Assembly (NCBI GenBank): GCA_026708305.1
Contig: JAPOVD010000006.1
Coordinates: 1 to 64,000, forward strand
Reading direction: 5' to 3'
DNA: 64,000 nt
Origin: Nitrososphaerota archaeon
GTDB taxonomy: Archaea; Thermoproteota; Nitrososphaeria; Nitrososphaerales; Nitrosopumilaceae
Shown: positions 1-8,585 of the stretch, piece after piece
Position numbering within the stretch: the stretch's first letter is position 1
Layout: each line of letters begins with the position of its first letter
Translations under genes and position numbers: made by a program
Notes under the pieces: model-generated
The model's input: the letters and a program-made list of their open reading frames with translations, nothing else
Database searches by the model: none
Told to the model about the DNA's origin: nothing

Positions 1-54
1 CCTGCAGCTAGACTTAAAACCACTAAACCTGCAGCTAGACTTAAAACCACTAAA
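1..54. repeat. 27-bp perfect tandem repeat, two visible copies
   Basis: Bases 1-27 and 28-54 are identical and in frame, each coding PAARLKTTK. More copies may lie to the left of the window. Perfect nucleotide identity suggests recent duplication or slippage. Confidence 0.9.
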
Positions 55-438
55 TCGTCTGTAACATATATTGATAAGTCAATCAAACATGATGATCATG
101 AGTTTTCAAAATTAATGCAAGAGATGCGTGTAATTCTAGAATCTAATATTAGTGATGGTATTAGTAAAAATGATTTATGCAAAAAATTACAAATCAATAA
201 CAATGAATTTCTGATGCTAATTTCTGAATTAGAAAATACCAAAACAATAAAAAAAGTACGTAAAAATGGAAAATTATTGTATAAAATATTGATAAAAAGC
301 TCATTCATTGATACATCAACTATAGAAAATGCACCTTGCTTGATCTGTCCAGTAGAACAACAATGTTCATTAGACGGCGAAGTTACTCCTAAAACCTGTA
401 AATTGATAGAAGAATGGGTTATAAAAGATATAAATTGA
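1..438 (+). CDS. RPC34-like RNA polymerase III-type subunit, C-terminal part (5' end outside window)
   Basis: The frame is open to the left edge, so only the last 145 residues are visible. The end has Cys-x2-Cys-Pro-Val, then Cys and a further Cys in a context ending GEVTPKTC (codons at 337, 346, 364 and 397). This matches the Fe-S-binding C-terminal tail of eukaryotic RPC34/RPC39, a winged-helix subunit of RNA polymerase III that has orthologs in Crenarchaeota and Thaumarchaeota. A winged-helix-like segment precedes it at about codons 115-290. The visible N-terminal end carries two perfect copies of PAARLKTTK, a basic linker. The rlmE-like methyltransferase follows after 9 bases. The family call rests on the Cys tail; the rest of the protein cannot be seen. 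Confidence 0.75.
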   Translation, partial: PAARLKTTKPAARLKTTKSSVTYIDKSIKHDDHEFSKLMQEMRVILESNISDGISKNDLCKKLQINNNEFLMLISELENTKTIKKVRKNGKLLYKILIKSSFIDTSTIENAPCLICPVEQQCSLDGEVTPKTCKLIEEWVIKDIN

Positions 439-447
439 AACAATATA

Positions 448-1044
448 GTGAAACAATTAGATTCTAAAACTGATCACTACAGAAATCTGGCTCATAAACT
501 AGGTTATCGAAGTAGATCTGCATTTAAACTGATAGAACTAAACAAAAAATATAAAATAATCAAAAGAAATTTTTTTGTACTAGATCTTGGATGTGCTCCT
601 GGAGGATGGATGCAAGTATCAAAAAAATTAGTTGGTATTAAAGGAAAAATTGTTGGTATTGATGTATCAAATATGAACGAAATTACAGGTACGTATTTCA
701 TTAAAACTGATATCCATTTAAAAATAAATACAGAAATTTTAATTAATCATTTCGGAAGGAAAATCGATTCTGTCATATGTGATATCGCACCAAAAGTAAT
801 TGGAATTAGAGCTTTGGATCATGTACGACAAATTGATTTGATTAATAAATGTGTAAAAATAATGGATTCTGTGTTAACTAAAAATGGAAACGCTTTATTC
901 AAAGTATTTGACGGTGAACATGCACAAAAATTTAAACACGACTTAAAACCAAAATTTTTACGATTCAAAGTAACGAAACCAAAATCAAGCAGAAAGTCAA
1001 GTAGTGAAACATATTGTATTGGTTTAGGTTACTTATATGATTGA
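448..1044 (+). CDS. rlmE: FtsJ/RrmJ-family rRNA 2'-O-methyltransferase
   Basis: This is an AdoMet-dependent ribose 2'-O-methyltransferase that probably acts on 23S rRNA, as RlmE does. The AdoMet loop DLGCAPGGW is at residues 46-54. The K-D-K-E catalytic tetrad can be placed at K27, D112 (in CDIAP), K152 (in FKVF) and E187 (in SSETY). The length of 198 residues is normal for the single-domain family. The start is GTG, 9 bases after the preceding stop. The 3' end overlaps the convergent trm1 gene by 16 bases. The exact RNA target in archaea is inferred. Confidence 0.93.
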   Translation: MKQLDSKTDHYRNLAHKLGYRSRSAFKLIELNKKYKIIKRNFFVLDLGCAPGGWMQVSKKLVGIKGKIVGIDVSNMNEITGTYFIKTDIHLKINTEILINHFGRKIDSVICDIAPKVIGIRALDHVRQIDLINKCVKIMDSVLTKNGNALFKVFDGEHAQKFKHDLKPKFLRFKVTKPKSSRKSSSETYCIGLGYLYD

Positions 1045-2171
1045 AAAATTTTTACAATTTCAGATAATTTGGCGTCTGTTCTAAATCCACATTGATTAAG
1101 AGATGTAGGACTTGCAATAAAATTATTTTCATGAAGAATATTGATAATTTTGTTTAATTTTAATGGTGACATATGCATTGTAGACGCAATTTCATCTGAT
1201 GTAAAATAAACTTTAACTATATTTGATTCTAACAAACATTTTTTTAATATTTCATAATATCTTCTATTAATATAGTTATAGTTTTCATTTAGCATACTGA
1301 TTACAAATTCTTCATCAAATAGTTTACCTATCCACAAAGGTCCAGCAATCTCTACATTATTTTTACAATTCGAACATATTTGTATATCGCTTCTAATTTC
1401 TCTATTACCACATTTTTGACAATGCAAAATATATCCAATTTTGTCATCTCCATTGTCTGGCTTGTTTAAAATTTTAACATATATTCTATAATAATGAAAA
1501 TTATTTTCTACCAACATTGGAACTATTGTGATATCTAGACGTGATGACACAAAGTATACTGATCCTAATATCAACCTAATAGATATTTCATTACTATAAG
1601 TGGTTTTAATTGGAACGCCATAATATTTTCTTTTGCAAGTTTGTTTGAAAATACCATGTAATACTTGTAAATCTGTAGATGTCATAGATAACAGTCCTCC
1701 ATGCATAGTAGCTCTTATCCCACAGTCTATATACTTTGAAGATGATCCAAAAGGATCAATATCTACAATCATCCCACGCTTGTGTTTTTTTGCATGCATA
1801 CTCAAAAAATTACAAGCTTCGTTATTAGAAATATAATAATTATTTAAATTATTAATATGTGCTGATAATAAACTTAGTTCTAGTGCTTTGTTATTCATAT
1901 CGTTAGCGATAACTTTAATGTTTTTTATTTCATTTGCTACACGTAGTCCTCTTGCACCTACCCCACACAAGGAATCAAGAAATATTTTTGGCCCGTTAAA
2001 TCTTTTTGCGAATGCTGAATACGCAATAATGGAAAAATCTCTATTTATTGATGCTTTTGGATTGAAAAATATTTTCAAATTTGATGACGGAATATTATTT
2101 AATGTTTCAGTGGGAACAATGATCTTTGTATTTCCTTCTACAATTTCAGTGATGTTTTTTATATTGTACAT
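1029..2171 (-). CDS. trm1: tRNA (guanine-26 N2)-dimethyltransferase Trm1
   Basis: Trm1 makes N2,N2-dimethylguanosine at position 26 of tRNA from AdoMet. The N-terminal region EIVEGNTKIIVP is typical. The AdoMet-binding segment DSLCGVGARGLR lies at residues 66-77 and the catalytic DPFGS at 139-143. A four-cysteine zinc module follows at about residues 250-270, and the C-terminus has a winged-helix-like segment. The length of 380 residues fits archaeal Trm1. It is divergent from rnhB and convergent with rlmE. Confidence 0.95.
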   Translation of the reverse strand: MYNIKNITEIVEGNTKIIVPTETLNNIPSSNLKIFFNPKASINRDFSIIAYSAFAKRFNGPKIFLDSLCGVGARGLRVANEIKNIKVIANDMNNKALELSLLSAHINNLNNYYISNNEACNFLSMHAKKHKRGMIVDIDPFGSSSKYIDCGIRATMHGGLLSMTSTDLQVLHGIFKQTCKRKYYGVPIKTTYSNEISIRLILGSVYFVSSRLDITIVPMLVENNFHYYRIYVKILNKPDNGDDKIGYILHCQKCGNREIRSDIQICSNCKNNVEIAGPLWIGKLFDEEFVISMLNENYNYINRRYYEILKKCLLESNIVKVYFTSDEIASTMHMSPLKLNKIINILHENNFIASPTSLNQCGFRTDAKLSEIVKIFQSYK

Positions 2172-2211
2172 GTTTTTAACAATTAATACATGTTATTAAT
2201 ATAAAATATCT

Positions 2212-2853
2212 ATGTATATTTGTGGGATAGATGAAGCTGGTAGAGGATCTATTCTGGGACCATTAGTAATAGCTGGCCTTCTCATACATCATTCGAAGTT
2301 ATCGCAATTGAAATCATTAGGTGTGAAAGATTCTAAAAAATTAACAAAAAAATCTAGATATAAATTATATCGACAAATAATAAAAATAGCTGATGACTAC
2401 AAAATTAAAAAAATACCTGCTAAAATAGTAGATCGTTATGTCTATAAACATAATTTAAATTTACTAGAAGCCAAATATATGGGTAAGACAGTATTGTTAT
2501 TAAGACCACAAATAACGTATGTGGATTCATGTGATGTAAATAATCTAAGATTTGGTAATCTAGTCTCACAAACATCTAGTTCCAAAGTGATATCATTACA
2601 TAAAGCTGATTCTAGATTGATGGTAGTGGCAGCAGCTTCAATAATAGCAAAAGTAAATCGTGATAATACAATAAAAAAATTGCAAAAACAGTATAATATT
2701 GGAAGCGGATATACATCTGACATTATAACATATTCTTTTATTAAAAATTGCATAAAAAATCAAAATATCCCATATTTTGTTCGAAATAGTTGGCAAACTA
2801 TATATAATATAAATTCTACTTATTGTAAAAATTGTGCTAATACGATAAAATGA
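2212..2853 (+). CDS. rnhB: Ribonuclease HII
   Basis: RNase HII cleaves RNA in RNA-DNA hybrids and at single ribonucleotides in DNA. The signature DEAGRG is at residues 7-12 and supplies the first metal-binding acids (D7, E8). The later YVDSCDV and the AAASIIAKVNRD helix supply the remaining conserved region. The length of 213 residues is normal for archaea. The 3' end overlaps the convergent fibrillarin gene by 34 bases. Confidence 0.95.
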   Translation: MYICGIDEAGRGSILGPLVIAGLLIHHSKLSQLKSLGVKDSKKLTKKSRYKLYRQIIKIADDYKIKKIPAKIVDRYVYKHNLNLLEAKYMGKTVLLLRPQITYVDSCDVNNLRFGNLVSQTSSSKVISLHKADSRLMVVAAASIIAKVNRDNTIKKLQKQYNIGSGYTSDIITYSFIKNCIKNQNIPYFVRNSWQTIYNINSTYCKNCANTIK

Positions 2854-3476
2854 TCTTTATCATAAGGATACAAATCAATTTTTTGAATTATTGAAAAAAG
2901 TTTTAGTTTCTTTATTTCATTATCTGCGACTTCTTGATATTTTTTAGTTACATCTATGCTTTTGGTTTTAATTACTAATAACAAATACCCGTTATTTTTA
3001 AGGTACATTTTGCAATTATTTATCGTTATTGTTGTTTGATTTTGTTGAGCAATATCTGCATATACTACATCTATTTTTTCGCATATGGAGAAATAATTTT
3101 GAGGTTTTCTAGCGTCTTCAATTATGGGAATTATGTTAAGTCTATTAGCTGCTACTCTATTTATGAATTCTCTAGCTACTCTACTAGAGTGTTCTACAGC
3201 AAAAATCCTTCCTTCTATTCCAACTATATCTGAAATATGACTTACAGTGGTTCCAGTAGAAGCTCCCAAATATAATACTGATGCTTTTTTTTTGATGGGC
3301 ATAGGTTCCAATTTTTTCATTATTGCAGCAGCTAATTTACTTCTAAACGGATCCCATATTCTATATTCATCATTTTTTATTTTGATTGTTTTTTCTTTAT
3401 ATGATTTGATACCTGGTACTAAATTTTTTGTAGCTATGCTGTAGTTGTGTAATTTTAGATGATAAACACCATTCAT
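2820..3476 (-). CDS. flpA: Fibrillarin-like rRNA/tRNA 2'-O-methyltransferase
   Basis: Fibrillarin is the methyltransferase of archaeal C/D-box sRNPs, which guide 2'-O-methylation of rRNA and tRNA. The protein carries the family hallmarks YRIWDPFRSKLAAAI, then the AdoMet loop YLGASTGTTVSH, then VYADIAQ and a terminal core. The length of 218 residues is typical. Its ATG overlaps the stop of nop5 in an ATGA junction (3473-3476), so the two partner proteins are probably translationally coupled. Confidence 0.96.
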   Translation of the reverse strand: MNGVYHLKLHNYSIATKNLVPGIKSYKEKTIKIKNDEYRIWDPFRSKLAAAIMKKLEPMPIKKKASVLYLGASTGTTVSHISDIVGIEGRIFAVEHSSRVAREFINRVAANRLNIIPIIEDARKPQNYFSICEKIDVVYADIAQQNQTTITINNCKMYLKNNGYLLLVIKTKSIDVTKKYQEVADNEIKKLKLFSIIQKIDLYPYDKDHFIVLAQFLQ

Positions 3477-4756
3477 TTCTTATCATTTCTATTACGTTTT
3501 GTAAACTTTGGCTTATCATTTCTATTACGTTTTGTAAACTTTGGCTTATCATTTCTATTACGTTTTGTAAACTTTGGCTTATCATTTCTATTACGTTTTG
3601 TAAACTTTGGCTTATCATTTATAATTCTGTATTTATTTGTTTCATAAACTGAATTTATTGTATTGATTTCAGTTATTTTATGATTCAACTTTTCAAGAAT
3701 TTTTTTATTTAGACCTAATCCAAAATTATCTATTCTTGATGCAATAGCTGTATTGGATGCTATTGTTCTAGCTATTTTACCACGTTTTGATCTATCTGCA
3801 CTATGAATTAATGAGTGCTGAAATAATAAACCGTGTTTTGGTGGTTTCGAACCTGTTTTGATTGATCTAAATAATGCTTTTTCTGCACCAATTATTTGAA
3901 TAGTACTTGAAGACATACATGCAAGTTTTCTGAGACTTCCTACATGTGCTATCATTCGTGCACCTAATATTGATCCTAATATTGATGATATATTAGGTGC
4001 AATTTTTGACATTTGTTTTTCTAAATATGATTCTAATTCATTACGCGTTTCATTCATTTGGATTATGAAATTTGATAACGTATGTATGAAATTCATGCGA
4101 TCATGTGTAATATCTCCTCCATTACTTTTACTAGCGGCATTTATGATCTCTACGCACTTCTCTTCTGGAAAACCTGATTCTTTACATATTTCAGTAGATA
4201 TAAATTTACGATTTTTAGTTCTCATTACTAATTTAGCATAACCTGTTATAGTATCTATTATGTTCTCAAGCTCTGGAAAATGTAATCCGTACCATTCTTT
4301 TAGTCTGGATCCAATGAAATTAATTATTCGATCTAACTCATCTAAAGAGTTTACTGCTTGAATTACATGCAAGTCATCATTTTGTGAAGTTTCAATTATC
4401 TTTGATGATGACAATTGTAAAGCAAAGTCACGTAGCTTAGAAATAGCATCCTCGGAGTTCTTTGCAATCTTAGCATCGATCAAAATATCTTTTTTTGTAA
4501 TCATAAACTTATTAATTTCATTATCAGTCATCATTTTTACATTAATAGAATATGCTTGTAACAAATTTAATAATGCAAAATCGTTTACTAAGCATGATTC
4601 TGAGCCTATAAATTTGACTAACTCTTCTATTGTCTTGGTTTTATTGTAGTTTTTGATTGATTGATATTCTTCTATTGTATTAACAAAAGAGAAAAATCTA
4701 ATCATATTATTTTTATACACTGCAATTCCATATTCAATCAAAATAATGTTATACAT
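3473..4756 (-). CDS. nop5: C/D-box sRNP scaffold protein Nop5 (Nop56/58 family) with basic repeat tail
   Basis: Nop5 bridges fibrillarin to L7Ae-bound guide RNA. The conserved Nop domain contains MIAHVGSLRKLA, IIGAEKALFR and the PKHGLLFQHS run, followed by GKIARTIASNTAIASRID. The last 50 or so residues are four perfect copies of NDKPKFTKRNR plus NDKK, a strongly basic tail. Such tails recall the Lys-rich tails of eukaryotic Nop56/Nop58. The gene is directly upstream of flpA with an ATGA overlap. The tail is encoded by identical 33-bp DNA repeats and probably varies in copy number. Confidence 0.96.
   Translation of the reverse strand: MYNIILIEYGIAVYKNNMIRFFSFVNTIEEYQSIKNYNKTKTIEELVKFIGSESCLVNDFALLNLLQAYSINVKMMTDNEINKFMITKKDILIDAKIAKNSEDAISKLRDFALQLSSSKIIETSQNDDLHVIQAVNSLDELDRIINFIGSRLKEWYGLHFPELENIIDTITGYAKLVMRTKNRKFISTEICKESGFPEEKCVEIINAASKSNGGDITHDRMNFIHTLSNFIIQMNETRNELESYLEKQMSKIAPNISSILGSILGARMIAHVGSLRKLACMSSSTIQIIGAEKALFRSIKTGSKPPKHGLLFQHSLIHSADRSKRGKIARTIASNTAIASRIDNFGLGLNKKILEKLNHKITEINTINSVYETNKYRIINDKPKFTKRNRNDKPKFTKRNRNDKPKFTKRNRNDKPKFTKRNRNDKK
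3479..3610. repeat. 33-bp tandem repeat, four perfect copies, inside nop5
   Basis: Identical 33-bp units start at 3479, 3512, 3545 and 3578, followed by about 10 bases of a fifth copy from 3611. The repeat is in frame and codes an 11-residue basic unit. There are no spacers between units, so it is a coding minisatellite and not a CRISPR array. Confidence 0.97.
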
Positions 4757-4827
4757 GTTTCTATTATCATCTACTTAATTTAAAAACATTAGATTACTTA
4801 TATTATATTTATTGATAATTATAATTA

Positions 4828-5739
4828 ATGACGCCTAATCTATTTACAAGAATTGGACCAATATCTATCAATAATCCTACTATTCTTGCATCTGGAATCT
4901 TGGGGATTTCTATAAATGTATTTAATAGAATTTATGAGTCTGGGGCTGGAGCTGTTGTTACAAAATCGATTAGTGTGTTACCGTCTGATGGTTATGATGG
5001 TCCAAACATGTTTAGTATTGGAGACCAAGGATGGCTTAATGCAATTGGGTTGTCTAATCCTGGTGTAGATAATTTCTCAAAAATACTAAAACAAAATAAA
5101 AAAATACCAATTGTGGTCAGTCTGGTAGGATCCAACGAACACGATTTCGTTAATATGATACAAAAACTGCGTAACATGCAAATTCTAGCATATGAAATTA
5201 ATTTATCATGCCCTCATGTAGAAAAAGTAGGACTTGATGTTGGAGATGATCCTGATTTAGTATACCGCATTATAAAAAATATTGATAGCATAACTGAAGT
5301 ACCAATAATAGCAAAAGTGGGCTTGGGTTCTACTAATTATCTGGATACAGTGCGTGCTGCTTGTGATGGTGGAGCTGATGCAATTACAGCAATTAATACG
5401 CTACGTGCAATGTCAATAGATATAGAAACTATGAGACCTATACTTGGAAATAAAATAGGAGGCTTGTCAGGCAAACCTATCAAAACCATAGCTGTACGAT
5501 GCGTCTATGAAATTTCTTCTAAATATGATATACCTATAATTGGATGTGGTGGTATATCTAGTTGGCAAGATGCTATAGAATTTATTTTAGCTGGCGCATC
5601 AGCAGTACAAATTGGTAGTATTATAAATTATAAATGGTTAAAAATATTTAGTGATATTAATGACGGTATAATAAAATACATGTCAAAAAAGAAAATTTAC
5701 AGTATAGGTGAAATGGTTGGAATTTCTAAGAGATTTTAA
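4828..5739 (+). CDS. pyrD: Dihydroorotate dehydrogenase, catalytic subunit (class 1B)
   Basis: PyrD oxidises dihydroorotate to orotate in UMP synthesis, using FMN. The N-terminal NPTILASGILG, the active-site region INLSCPHVEKVG and the C-terminal FMN phosphate loops IIGCGGISSW and GASAVQIGS are all present. The length of 303 residues fits class 1B. The next gene is pyrK, overlapping by 32 bases, which supports a PyrD-PyrK heterotetramer that passes electrons on to NAD+. A TATA-like element at about 4796-4810 lies some 25 bases before the ATG, so the message is probably leaderless. Confidence 0.95.
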   Translation: MTPNLFTRIGPISINNPTILASGILGISINVFNRIYESGAGAVVTKSISVLPSDGYDGPNMFSIGDQGWLNAIGLSNPGVDNFSKILKQNKKIPIVVSLVGSNEHDFVNMIQKLRNMQILAYEINLSCPHVEKVGLDVGDDPDLVYRIIKNIDSITEVPIIAKVGLGSTNYLDTVRAACDGGADAITAINTLRAMSIDIETMRPILGNKIGGLSGKPIKTIAVRCVYEISSKYDIPIIGCGGISSWQDAIEFILAGASAVQIGSIINYKWLKIFSDINDGIIKYMSKKKIYSIGEMVGISKRF

Positions 5740-6547
5740 TAAACCACATACATGTAAAATAGAATACATAATAAATGAGACTCCTACTGTTAGAACTTTC
5801 GTTTTTTCTGATACTATCATGTCAAAATCTTTACCTGGGCAATTTGCCATGGTGTGGATTCCTGGAATCAATGAATTACCAATGAGCATCATGGTCTCTA
5901 ATGAGAAGAACAAGGCAGCTTTTACAGTACGTAAACGTGGTATTAATTCAACAGCATTATATAATTTAAAACCAGGTCAAAATATTGGAGTACGTGGGCC
6001 TTACGGAAACAATTTTAATATTAAAAATGGTAATATATTACTAGTTGGAGGAGGTACTGGATTGGTACCGCTTATGCGACTTTTGAAATTTGTCACTCCG
6101 TCTAACAATGTTAAATTAATAATAGGTGCAAGCACACAAAATGAAGTTTTCTTTGAAAATTTAGCAAAAATTTTATTGAAAAATAATGTTCATGATATAA
6201 TAATCACAACTATAGACGGTTCATATGGTAGAAAAGGATTGGTGACTGATGTTGTCAGTGAATTATTAAATACAACTAAATTCAATGGAATCTATACATG
6301 TGGCCCAGAATTGATGATGTTTCATACCATTAAACTAGCAGTATCAAAAAAAGTATTCATACAAGCTAGTGTGGAACGTATTATGAAATGTGGAATCGGT
6401 ATATGTGGAAGCTGTTCTATGAATGAAAATCTTATTTGTAAAGATGGTACTGTATTTAATGGTAATTATTTGTTAGAAAACAATGAATTTGGTTTCTCAT
6501 ACCGTGATAAATCTGGCTCGATCATCAAATATACTAGTAAAGTTTAA
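5708..6547 (+). CDS. pyrK: Dihydroorotate dehydrogenase electron-transfer subunit (FAD, 2Fe-2S)
   Basis: PyrK carries FAD and a [2Fe-2S] cluster and links PyrD to NAD+. The ferredoxin-reductase fold is seen in LPGQFAMVW (FAD region) and LLVGGGTGLVPLMRL (NAD region). The C-terminal cluster motif is CGIGICGSC followed by a fourth Cys in LICKDG. The length of 279 residues is normal. I use the GTG start at 5708, which overlaps pyrD; nearby TTG codons are alternatives because no strong ribosome-binding site settles the choice. Confidence 0.93.
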   Translation: MKWLEFLRDFNKPHTCKIEYIINETPTVRTFVFSDTIMSKSLPGQFAMVWIPGINELPMSIMVSNEKNKAAFTVRKRGINSTALYNLKPGQNIGVRGPYGNNFNIKNGNILLVGGGTGLVPLMRLLKFVTPSNNVKLIIGASTQNEVFFENLAKILLKNNVHDIIITTIDGSYGRKGLVTDVVSELLNTTKFNGIYTCGPELMMFHTIKLAVSKKVFIQASVERIMKCGIGICGSCSMNENLICKDGTVFNGNYLLENNEFGFSYRDKSGSIIKYTSKV

Positions 6548-6571
6548 AACAAATTAACAATTTAATTCGAA

Positions 6572-8311
6572 TTGAGTAGAAAATTGCATTATCCAAAAAT
6601 AGTTTTGACAGCAGATAGGACATTGATGTCAACATATAGAGGAATATCATTAGCTACATTTTTTGGCTGTGCTCCAGCATTAGACCCATATAGAAATAAA
6701 AAAAGTTTTTGGTACAAAATTTTAAAAAATCAAGTAACACCAAAAATTTTATTTGATTTCATCTGTAACACAATACCTCATACAAATGGATTAGCACATT
6801 ATGCTCCTTATGGATTGCGTAAAGTTGAAGCTGGGTTATTGCGTGACGGTTTCAAAAGAAAAGATGTTGTAATCGCGCATCCAGATCACATAGATAAATT
6901 TATAGGCCCTGAAACGGAAGTGGTTGGAACATATGAAATGGATCCTCTTGGAATGGGACCAGTAACAATGACATTCACATATGGAAGAAAACAAATGTCC
7001 TATGATGAATATTATTGTAAAGACCTTCATATGAAAATTAATGAAGCTAAAAAAAAGAATAATAGTAATGCAAAAGTTATAGTGGGAGCTTCTGGGACTT
7101 GGCAATATAATTATGATCCTGAAAAAATTTTAGAATATGGCCTGTATGCTGTATTGGAAGGCGAATTTGGTGGTATTGCACCAGAAATAGATGGACATGC
7201 AGGTCGTTTTTTTAATTATCTTATTAATGGAGATTTTGAGAATATGGACCCATTTCGTAAGAAAAGCGATTTCAAAGTAAATGTTAAAGAATTCCAAAAA
7301 AATGGTAAAAAATTTCATGGAAGATTTGTAAATTTTTGGGATAGGCCAGATTTGGATGATATTCCTGAAATAGTTGAACCAAGCATGCATGGAATGATCG
7401 AAGTCATGCGTGGATGTGGACGTGGATGTAAATTTTGTGATGTTACATTGAGATCACTTAGATATTATTCCCCAGAGAAAGTAAAAAAAGAAGTTGAAAT
7501 AAATTTAAAAAAAGGAAACATAAAATCTGCTTGGGTTCATAGTGATGACATATTTGTTTATGGGATAGACCCAAAAACTACTAAACAAATGGAACCTAAT
7601 AGAGATTCTCTTGAAGAATTATTTAAAGCTATAATGTCTACTGGTGTAGAACACACTAATCCTACACATGGTACATTGGCAGGAGCAATAGCTGATGAAA
7701 AACTAATACCTAACATTTCTAAAATAATTAAATCTGGTCCAAATAACCTTACTGGGATACAATGTGGATTTGAAACAGGAAGTTTGAGATTAATAGCAAA
7801 ATATGCTGATCGTAAATTATCTCCATATTCTCCTGAAGAATGGCATTGGGTTGTAAAGGAAGGAGTAAAAACATTAAACGAAAATTATTGGATTCCTGCT
7901 TTTACACTTATAATGGGATTGGATAATGACGAAACTCCAGAAGACTCATGGGATACTATAAGAATTATTACTGAATTGGAACATGAACAACCAAATGCAA
8001 TGTTTACTGTTACTCCATTGACTTTTGTGCCCATAGGATTATTAGAAAAATCAGAATTTTTTAATATAGGTAATGAAATGAATCCAGCTCAACTAGGTGT
8101 CATGTATAAAACTTGGCAACATAATTTTAAGTATGGTATTCAAAAATTTATGTCAAAAACAGGCCGTAATGGATCTATCAAAAAATATTTCTTTAACATA
8201 TTAGCCAGATCCTTAGGTGGAGTTCCATTAGGAGCTATGGAAAGATATGCTAGAAGAAAAGGACCACAACATGAAAAAGTAATCAACATAATTAAAAATC
8301 GGTACTGGTGA
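6572..8311 (+). CDS. Radical SAM enzyme, candidate tetraether-lipid (GDGT) ring synthase
   Basis: The radical SAM motif Cys-x3-Cys-x2-Cys is at C282, C286 and C289 (CGRGCKFC). The N-terminal third (about residues 10-230) is the alpha/beta region typical of COG1032-type 'B12-binding' radical SAM proteins, with IVLTADRTLM and MDPLGMGPVT. These two motifs recur in the paralog at 17260-18834. Archaeal enzymes of this architecture include GrsA/GrsB, which build cyclopentane rings in GDGT lipids, and the organism type implied here makes the ringed lipid crenarchaeol; that functional link is inference. A related tetraether synthase (Tes) role is the main alternative. The start is TTG, 24 bases after pyrK. 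Confidence 0.65.
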   Translation: MSRKLHYPKIVLTADRTLMSTYRGISLATFFGCAPALDPYRNKKSFWYKILKNQVTPKILFDFICNTIPHTNGLAHYAPYGLRKVEAGLLRDGFKRKDVVIAHPDHIDKFIGPETEVVGTYEMDPLGMGPVTMTFTYGRKQMSYDEYYCKDLHMKINEAKKKNNSNAKVIVGASGTWQYNYDPEKILEYGLYAVLEGEFGGIAPEIDGHAGRFFNYLINGDFENMDPFRKKSDFKVNVKEFQKNGKKFHGRFVNFWDRPDLDDIPEIVEPSMHGMIEVMRGCGRGCKFCDVTLRSLRYYSPEKVKKEVEINLKKGNIKSAWVHSDDIFVYGIDPKTTKQMEPNRDSLEELFKAIMSTGVEHTNPTHGTLAGAIADEKLIPNISKIIKSGPNNLTGIQCGFETGSLRLIAKYADRKLSPYSPEEWHWVVKEGVKTLNENYWIPAFTLIMGLDNDETPEDSWDTIRIITELEHEQPNAMFTVTPLTFVPIGLLEKSEFFNIGNEMNPAQLGVMYKTWQHNFKYGIQKFMSKTGRNGSIKKYFFNILARSLGGVPLGAMERYARRKGPQHEKVINIIKNRYW

Positions 8312-8354
8312 AATTTTACTAAATATATAAATTAAGTTATTAACGATCTAGCAT

Positions 8355-8537
8355 ATGCCTACACATGGATCATTAACTAAAGCTGGCAAAGTACGTGGAC
8401 AAACACCTAAGATAGAAGGGCGTAAAAAACATGGAACTAATTCTAGTTTAAGAAACAAAAATAATTTTAAAAAAAGGTTAATTCTACAACGTTACCCTGG
8501 ACAAAACAAACCATCTCAAAAACGTAGGCACAGATAA
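8355..8537 (+). CDS. rps30e: Ribosomal protein S30e
   Basis: The 60-residue basic protein begins [20 protein letters not shown], the diagnostic start of S30e, and ends in a Lys/Arg-rich tail. It is a component of the small ribosomal subunit near the decoding centre. A TATA-like run at about 8320-8333 precedes the ATG by roughly 25 bases, suggesting a leaderless message. It lies just upstream of radA. Confidence 0.96.
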   Translation: MPTHGSLTKAGKVRGQTPKIEGRKKHGTNSSLRNKNNFKKRLILQRYPGQNKPSQKRRHR

Positions 8538-8566
8538 TCAAATAAACACGTATGTTTATATTAGAG

Positions 8567-8585
8567 ATACCGTATGGTACGGTAT
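8567..8585. promoter_or_regulatory. Perfect 8-bp inverted repeat in the radA promoter, possible operator
   Basis: ATACCGTA (8567-8574) and TACGGTAT (8578-8585) are perfect inverted repeats around a 3-base centre. A TATA-like element lies at about 8554-8563, and the preferred radA ATG is at 8586. The palindrome therefore fills the space between TATA box and probable transcription start, where archaeal repressors commonly bind. The structure is seen; the operator role is inference. Confidence 0.5.

Noticed and set aside
3479-3610. Regular 33-bp repeats that look at first like a CRISPR array
   Set aside because: The copies are directly adjacent without spacers and are in frame inside nop5.
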